DNA from: Chryseobacterium gleum
Lineage (GTDB): Bacteria > Bacteroidota > Bacteroidia > Flavobacteriales_C > GCA-002722245
Assembly (NCBI GenBank): GCA_945903925.1
Contig: CAMDPJ010000098.1
Coordinates: 1 to 8,235 of the forward strand
Length of the DNA stretch: 8,235 nt
Direction: 5' to 3'
Within the stretch, counting starts at the first letter, position 1. Every line of letters starts with the position of its first letter. Under the pieces are notes generated by a model. It saw nothing but the letters and a program-made list of their open reading frames with translations. It was not told the DNA's origin and did no database searches. A program made the position numbers and the translations under genes. This document shows, one piece after another, positions 4,849 through 8,235 of the stretch.

Positions 4849-5328
4849 TTATTCCATTTGAATCTCTTCTTGTTGAACATCATTCTCCCATCGGTCTAAA
4901 AGTAAAATCTCGCGTTTTCCTTCAGGATAACAATAAACTTTACAATAACCATTTCTCATTCCGTTTTTATATTCACACTCCTCCCATAAATTATGGTCTT
5001 CCTTATGCCATCGTTGTTGTAATCCATTTACTTTCCCATTTTTAATCACGGCAGTCATCGCAGTATCTTTTTTAAGGGCATCATCATAATACGCAATATG
5101 AAACCCATCCTCTATTCCTCTTTTAAACTCATATATTTTTCCATTACCACTCAGTTCCATTCTTTTAGGGTCACCATATTTACATATAAAAATCTTTGAT
5201 TGAGCGGGATTTTTAATCAAATGAATAGTATCTGACCTTCTTATAACTTTTGCTGAATCTGCTTTTGTTGTTTGTGCAAAAACTGCATTAACAAACAACA
5301 TTAAACCAATAAATATTTTTGCTTTCAT
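4849..5328 (-). CDS. Secreted MORN/YwqK-like protein, candidate immunity to Rhs B tip
   Basis: ATG 5326-5328, 159 aa. Residues 1-18 form a classic signal peptide (M-K-A-K, then a hydrophobic core I-F-I-G-L-M-L-F-V, then A-V-F-A before Q), so the mature protein is periplasmic or exported. The rest carries degenerate MORN/YwqK-type repeats: G-N-G-K-I-Y-E-F (61-68), I-K-N-G-K-V-N-G-L-Q-Q-R-W (95-107) and Y-K-N-G-M-R-N-G-Y-C-K-V-Y (120-132). Such beta-hairpin repeats are common in Bacteroidota proteins of the 'toxin-antitoxin system YwqK' group. The start is 6 bp behind the stop of Rhs fragment B, on the same strand, so the two are surely co-transcribed. That is the standard position of an immunity gene; if correct, the signal peptide implies that the toxin acts in the periplasm. 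Immunity function is inferred; the repeat fold and export are read from sequence. The frame is complete and undamaged. Confidence 0.75.
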   Translation of the reverse strand: MKAKIFIGLMLFVNAVFAQTTKADSAKVIRRSDTIHLIKNPAQSKIFICKYGDPKRMELSGNGKIYEFKRGIEDGFHIAYYDDALKKDTAMTAVIKNGKVNGLQQRWHKEDHNLWEECEYKNGMRNGYCKVYCYPEGKREILLLDRWENDVQQEEIQME

Positions 5329-5334
5329 ATTCTT

Positions 5335-6750
5335 TTATTTATTCTGTGTATCAAGTTTCGCACCAACAGCATTTAAATCTTGCTGCTGCGGTTGCTCAGT
5401 TCCATAATTCCCCATCGTATCAGAAGCTTGCGCATTTCCTGTAACTGCTTTTGAAATAACTGATAGGCTAGTCGCATTATTAGACTCTATATTCCATTTA
5501 AAATGTTCATTCTGAGCATCTATGTTAAAATCATAATATGCACTTTCCCCAGCTTTTACATTTTGACTAAAAACCACTTCTTCTTTTCCCGTTTCTGCAT
5601 TTATTTTCATTAGTTCAAACAAGCCGTCTTCATCGCCTTGTGTAAATTTTATTGTTCCCACAGACAAAGGAGTTCCATCCGCTACTTCTCTGCCTTCCCC
5701 TGTTTTATTAATTCCTTGATCTGACGCTCCATTCATTGGCAAGAACTCACTAGCACCTAAGTAAAACAGACCTCCTATTTTTTTCTCTGGAGTATTAGCT
5801 CCAGGTACTTGGGCATGTAAAAATCCTTGATTAGGATTGCTTTGAGCTGCTTTGAAATTATTTACATCAACTATATACCAACCATTTGGAGTTAAAGCAT
5901 GTTCTTGATATGATTGTGCCAATGCAGGCGAAATATTTTCATAATATTTTTTTGCTAAATAAGCAGTCGCAATTCCATTTGCTGTTTGTACTTGAACTTG
6001 AACAATAAATGTGCGAACTGTCCCATCTCCTGGTCCTTCTCCATTAACATCAATAAATTTAATTGGATTATTTATTGCAAACACATAAGGACTCCATCCT
6101 GGAAATTCCTTAGTCCTTCTATCAATACTTGCAAATCTTCCAATTCTAGGATCATACATTCTATCACCAAAATCATAGGCATTCCCGTCTCCTGATATTT
6201 CGTCTACTTTCTCCTTGCCATTGAAGCCATATCTATAAGTTGGTGAATAACCTCTTGCCAACATCCCGAAAGGTAAATAATCTGTTGCACTAATCACATC
6301 ACCATTTAACTTATCACTTAAAACAACACGAACATTAGTCAAATGGTCTTTTAATTCGTATTCTTTTAACCCAACCAAATGAGAATTAACACCAGTGGTT
6401 GATGACTTAAATGTACCGATTCTCGATGAACCATAAATAAATTGCTCAGCTAAAGTTGCCGTTGCACCGCTTGTAGTTTCGTAAATACTCAAGGCATTAC
6501 CACCGACATCATATAAATAATACGTGTTGTCTATGCTTCCGCTCTTAGTTTTAACCGATTTAAAAACTCTATTTCCACTACCATCATATCCAAATTCCAA
6601 ATCAGGCTTAATACTTCCATCCGTCCTGATTACTCGCTTAACTTTATGATACCTCGTCCACTCAATCTTCTCAATTTCCTCAGACTTGTCGCTGATTAGC
6701 TGCCCAATATCATCATAAGTATAGTTATCACCGTTAGTGCAACTTTTTCT
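5335..6750 (-). CDS. Rhs fragment B: core domain with unrecognised 234-aa C-terminal tip (5'-truncated)
   Basis: The open stretch is 471 residues after an in-frame TGA at 6751-6753. The only start before the core is TTG 6598-6600, which would give 421 aa. There is no ATG or GTG upstream, so the N-terminal shell and export region are lost. Upstream of the TTG the frame still reads Rhs repeat sequence (N-Y-T-Y-D-D-I-G-Q-L-I-S-D-K). In TTG numbering: G-Y-D-G-S-G-N-R-V (4-12), K-D-H-L-T-N-V-R-V-V (84-93), D-Y-L-P-F-G (107-112), Y-R-Y-G-F-N-G-K-E-K (122-131), D-P-R-I-G-R-F (150-156), W-S-P-Y-V-F-A-I-N-N-P-I-K-F-I-D-V-N-G (169-187). Residues 188-421 are the variable tip, with no nuclease, deaminase or ADP-ribosyltransferase motif that I recognise. 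It ends in a Gln/Asn-rich tail. Its partner lies 6 bp downstream. It may be an orphan tip that becomes active only if recombined onto a full rhs gene. Confidence 0.85.
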   Translation of the reverse strand, partial: RKSCTNGDNYTYDDIGQLISDKSEEIEKIEWTRYHKVKRVIRTDGSIKPDLEFGYDGSGNRVFKSVKTKSGSIDNTYYLYDVGGNALSIYETTSGATATLAEQFIYGSSRIGTFKSSTTGVNSHLVGLKEYELKDHLTNVRVVLSDKLNGDVISATDYLPFGMLARGYSPTYRYGFNGKEKVDEISGDGNAYDFGDRMYDPRIGRFASIDRRTKEFPGWSPYVFAINNPIKFIDVNGEGPGDGTVRTFIVQVQVQTANGIATAYLAKKYYENISPALAQSYQEHALTPNGWYIVDVNNFKAAQSNPNQGFLHAQVPGANTPEKKIGGLFYLGASEFLPMNGASDQGINKTGEGREVADGTPLSVGTIKFTQGDEDGLFELMKINAETGKEEVVFSQNVKAGESAYYDFNIDAQNEHFKWNIESNNATSLSVISKAVTGNAQASDTMGNYGTEQPQQQDLNAVGAKLDTQNK

Positions 6751-6866
6751 TCACCTTCACGCGTGTATTCACACTTTCAAAACCTCATCCTGACCAACAT
6801 TTCAATGAACTTTCATCAGGTTTTAAAGATAAATTAAGCCATCTGATTTACCTACTGTTTTGACAT

Positions 6867-6898
6867 AAAAAAGCCCGAAACATTTCTGCTTCAGGCTT
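6867..6898 (-). terminator. Rho-independent terminator of the PIN/antitoxin operon
   Basis: On the minus strand AAGCC, then TGAA, an 11-base loop region, TTCG and GGCTT form a stem with one mismatch, followed directly by a run of T (plus-strand A-run at 6867-6872). It lies 21 bases behind the stop of the 51-aa gene at 6920, correctly placed to end that operon. It also insulates the operon from Rhs fragment B. Confidence 0.75.
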
Positions 6899-6919
6899 CA
6901 AATAGATTTAATTGGATTG

Positions 6920-7075
6920 TTACGCCGCTTTCGCTGGCTTAGAGATTAACTTATATTTCTTACGAACCTTCTCTAAATCTTTCAATAACAAGTTAATGTT
7001 GGCGAAATATTTTTCACCCATTTCATCACGTGCATCACGCATCATTTTTACGGCATCAAATTTTTTCTTTTTCAT
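6920..7075 (-). CDS. Small antitoxin candidate, partner of the PIN toxin
   Basis: ATG 7073-7075, 51 aa, ending at TAA 6920-6922. Seen: a highly basic helical protein. It opens M-K-K-K-K-F-D-A-V-K-M-M-R-D-A-R-D-E-M-G, continues L-L-L-K-D-L-E-K-V-R-K-K-Y, and has an Ala/Lys tail. The opening K-F-D-A-V-x-M-M-R-x-x-R-D resembles the N-terminal part of small antitoxins found beside PIN toxins in Bacteroidota. No second toxin-binding motif can be named with certainty. It starts 6 bp after the PIN gene stop on the same strand and is followed by a strong terminator, so the two form an operon. The order, toxin first, is the reverse of most VapBC operons. The assignment rests on context plus the N-terminal resemblance. 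Confidence 0.62.
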   Translation of the reverse strand: MKKKKFDAVKMMRDARDEMGEKYFANINLLLKDLEKVRKKYKLISKPAKAA

Positions 7076-7081
7076 AACATA

Positions 7082-7525
7082 TTATTTTTCAATTATTATT
7101 TCTATCGGTGTCCTTATTTCAATTATCGGATAACCATTCTTTAAGTTAACAGCATTATACAGTCTTATACGATTCAGATTCACAATATGTTTAAAGTTCC
7201 AGCTAACTAACACATCCAATCGGTTCACCGTTGCTGTTGCTATATGTAACGCATCGTTAAAGAACTTTGGTGTGATTGCCTTCTCTTTAATATATAGCTT
7301 TGCCAGCTCAATACATTCATTGTCCAGTAATATCATTTCCGTTTTAACGGTAGTAAGAAACTCTTTCACATGAGTTGGCGCACCTTCCAATTCCTGAAGG
7401 GTTAAATCTGAAATAACAGCTTTTTTAAAGCCTTTTTCAAACTCACCAAACAACTTTATTGTGGATTCCTTAAACTCTTCATCAAAGTATCCACCTATTA
7501 CTGAATTATCTACATACACTCTCAT
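7082..7525 (-). CDS. PIN-domain ribonuclease toxin, VapC-like
   Basis: Start chosen at ATG 7523-7525 (M-R-V-Y-V-D-N-S-V), giving 147 aa. The frame is open to an upstream ATG at 7559-7561 and another at 7529-7531, but PIN proteins begin right at the first strand with its Asp. Seen acidic sites: Asp in Y-V-D-N-S-V-I, Glu in L-Q-E-L-E, and Asp in N-D-A-L-H-I-A-T-A. The last strand reads V-L-V-S-W-N-F-K-H-I, where Asn stands in the position often held by Asp. PIN toxins are Mg2+-dependent endoribonucleases that cut tRNA or rRNA and are held inactive by an antitoxin. The small basic gene 6 bp downstream is the candidate antitoxin. The gene is intact and closely follows the truncated recombinase (7568). 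Of the VapC-like groups, this one has the Bacteroidota M-[RK]-[VI]-Y-[VI]-D-N-S-V opening. Confidence 0.85.
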   Translation of the reverse strand: MRVYVDNSVIGGYFDEEFKESTIKLFGEFEKGFKKAVISDLTLQELEGAPTHVKEFLTTVKTEMILLDNECIELAKLYIKEKAITPKFFNDALHIATATVNRLDVLVSWNFKHIVNLNRIRLYNAVNLKNGYPIIEIRTPIEIIIEK

Positions 7526-7567
7526 AAGCATAAAATTAAAGATTATAAATAGAATTACCATGTTAAA

Positions 7568-7897
7568 TCATCTTAGTGGGTGAAACTGATTTATCAACTT
7601 TCTTTGTTGTTCGCTGTCTTTCCTGCGGTATTTCTCGGTTGAACTCGGGAATTTCTGTCCCGACATTAACTGCACATCTTCAAGCGCGATTCTCTTTTCA
7701 TTGAGCCAATTGGCAATTACACTTTGTCGTATGGTCTGGGCATTTAGCTTTCGGTCGGGAAATAATAATAATAGCTTAAAAGGGTTCAACACCAAATTGG
7801 TTACATCTACCGTAGGTTCTTCACCCAACCTGCCTAAAAACAAACTATCCGTATCGTGTTTTAGCAACTTCGGTCTTTCCTCGTTGAGTATAAAACA
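7568..7897 (-). pseudogene. Tyrosine recombinase, C-terminal fragment cut by a MITE
   Basis: About 109 native residues ending at TGA 7568-7570. The open frame runs on to ATG 7922-7924, but those first 9 codons belong to the MITE. Seen: R-K-L-N-A-Q-T-I-R-Q-S-V-I-A-N-W, where Q-T-I-R stands for HxxR. V-Q-L-M-S-G-Q-K (G-Q in place of G-H) follows, then P-S-S-T-E-K-Y-R-R with the nucleophilic Tyr. The final I-N-Q-F-H-P-L is the family's usual C-terminal F-H-P-L. These enzymes cut and rejoin DNA through a 3'-phosphotyrosine bond in integration or inversion. The N-terminal DNA-binding domain and first catalytic Arg are missing, and both His positions are Gln. The segment before R-K-L-N looks rearranged. 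It is surely inactive as an independent enzyme. It belongs to the same superfamily as the fragment at 208-414, but the two differ at most positions, so they are not recent copies of one gene. Confidence 0.75.
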
Positions 7898-8027
7898 GGG
7901 GACAGACGTAACTTTTCCATTCATTTATTCTCTTTTTTTGGTCTTCCATATTTGCTAAATGTAAATTTTTTACCGCTTAGTTTCTCCATCTTCTTAATAA
8001 ATTTAAAAATAAATTACGTCTGTCCCC
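7898..8027 (-). mobile_element. 130-bp MITE derived from the RAYT element
   Basis: Both 14-bp termini (7898-7911 and 8014-8027) are identical to those of the RAYT element. The first 108 bases match the left end of that element (4031-4138) with about six substitutions. The body then jumps to a copy of the right end. The jump falls at AAATTTA (7999-8005), a sequence that occurs at both sides of the missing part in the full element (4132-4138 and 4752-4758). The unit lacks most of the transposase gene and would need the enzyme made by the full copy. It separates a recombinase fragment on its left from Rhs fragment C on its right. Confidence 0.88.
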
Positions 8028-8131
8028 TTCACTCCTTCTGAACCTTGATAGCCGAAGCGATATGAACCAGAGAAACCACGGCCATTCATCTCCATACCAA
8101 ATTCATGGTAATGCGAAGTGTGGGTATATTT
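8028..8131 (-). pseudogene. Rhs fragment C, core remnant cut by the MITE
   Basis: The frame opens after a TAG (8132-8134) and reads K-Y-T-H-T-S-H-Y-H-E-F-G-M-E-M-N-G-R-G-F, then S-G-S-Y-R-F-G-Y-Q-G-S-E-G. It enters the MITE, where it stops at 8003-8005. The Y-x-x-F-G-M-E-M-x-G-R followed by Y-R-F-G-Y-Q-G-S-E is the central signature of the Bacteroidota Rhs core, seen also in fragments A and B (Y-R-Y-G-F-N-G-K-E). Only about 34 native residues remain, with no start codon and no tip. Its sequence differs from A and B at most positions, so it derives from a different rhs gene or a distant copy. Non-functional. Confidence 0.72.
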
Positions 8132-8235
8132 CTATTTTATCAAAGAACTATTACATCCTTTTTTCGCGATGAAGAAAAGGATAAAAGAAAAAATATTTTG
8201 TAGTGCGTTTTGCATTGAATCGAAGATAAAAAAAA
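8132..8235. other. AT-rich flank with shared motif and hairpin
   Basis: Positions 8132-8150 hold CTATTTTATCAAAGAACTA, the second copy of the motif found at 929-944. ATCCTTTT (8155-8162) and AAAAGGAT (8175-8182) form an 8-bp stem. On the plus strand ATG 8169 opens a Lys-rich frame that runs off the edge (M-K-K-R-I-K-E-K-I-F). It is too short to call a gene. Confidence 0.3.

Noticed and set aside
4016..5045. Plus-strand frames opposite the RAYT and MORN-like genes
   Set aside because: Antisense to genes with clear motifs; no start signals or domains of their own.
5986..6195. Plus-strand frame inside Rhs fragment B
   Set aside because: Antisense to conserved Rhs core sequence.
6912..7133. Plus-strand frame opposite the antitoxin candidate
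   Set aside because: Antisense; the minus-strand 51-aa gene has better spacing, start and terminator.
7701..7958. Plus-strand frame across the recombinase fragment and MITE
   Set aside because: Antisense to recombinase motifs, and it crosses an insertion junction.
1..8235. CRISPR array, tRNA, rRNA or riboswitch
   Set aside because: No regularly spaced repeats, no cloverleaf with a CCA-type end and no conserved riboswitch core were found. The repeated elements are the RAYT/MITE ends and the IS ends.
8169..8235. Possible gene start with a Lys-rich N-terminus at the right edge
   Set aside because: Only 22 codons are visible, with no promoter. Lys codons are expected by chance in A-rich DNA.

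Overview
The window looks like an accessory region of a Bacteroidota chromosome. The DNA is AT-rich and has few Shine-Dalgarno sequences. It carries Rhs cores of the Bacteroidota YRYGFNGKE type and one exact promoter of the Bacteroidota form TTG-N19-TAnnTTTG. No housekeeping gene and no RNA gene was found. Almost everything is a mobile element, a toxin-type gene or a broken remnant, so this reads as an Rhs/polymorphic-toxin 'graveyard'.

Layout, left to right. 2-181 (+): C-terminal end of a RelE/ParE-type toxin. 208-414 (-): C-terminal fragment of a tyrosine recombinase. It lies in the same frame as, and directly after, the TAG stop of Rhs fragment A (415-933, -). 964-2579: an insertion sequence with near-palindromic ends and one rve/DDE transposase gene (1039-2322, +). 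2614-2721: a short unexplained coding-like remnant. 2782-3198 (+): an unrecognised gene, closed by a terminator shared with the convergent genes on its right. 3282-3729 (-): two tiny membrane-protein genes. 3736-4030 (-): an orphan, N-terminally cut gene end. 4031-4774: a complete 744-bp HUH element of the RAYT type (REP-associated tyrosine transposase, Y1_Tnp) with perfect 14-bp terminal inverted repeats. 4849-6750 (-): Rhs fragment B, with a complete core and an unrecognised 234-aa C-terminal tip, followed 6 bp later by a secreted MORN/YwqK-like protein that is a candidate immunity protein. 6867-7525 (-): a VapC-like PIN toxin gene, a 51-aa antitoxin candidate and a strong terminator. 7568-7897 (-): a second tyrosine recombinase C-terminal fragment. 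7898-8027: a 130-bp MITE that is an internal-deletion derivative of the RAYT element. 8028-8131 (-): Rhs fragment C, cut by the MITE.

How the parts relate. All three Rhs fragments are on the minus strand and lack their 5' portions, as expected for displaced Rhs cores and tips accumulating behind or beside an intact rhs locus. Fragment B with its 159-aa partner is the best-preserved unit and the best candidate for an undescribed effector/immunity pair. The 3736-4030 gene end with the 3532-3729 two-helix membrane protein may be a second pair with the same 6-bp spacing. The RAYT element and its MITE inserted into this material. Each left end carries outward ATG codons that now serve as start codons for the truncated frames beside it. 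Rhs cores lie next to tyrosine recombinase C-termini twice in 8 kb, which hints at site-specific recombination in the history of the region, although both recombinase copies are truncated.
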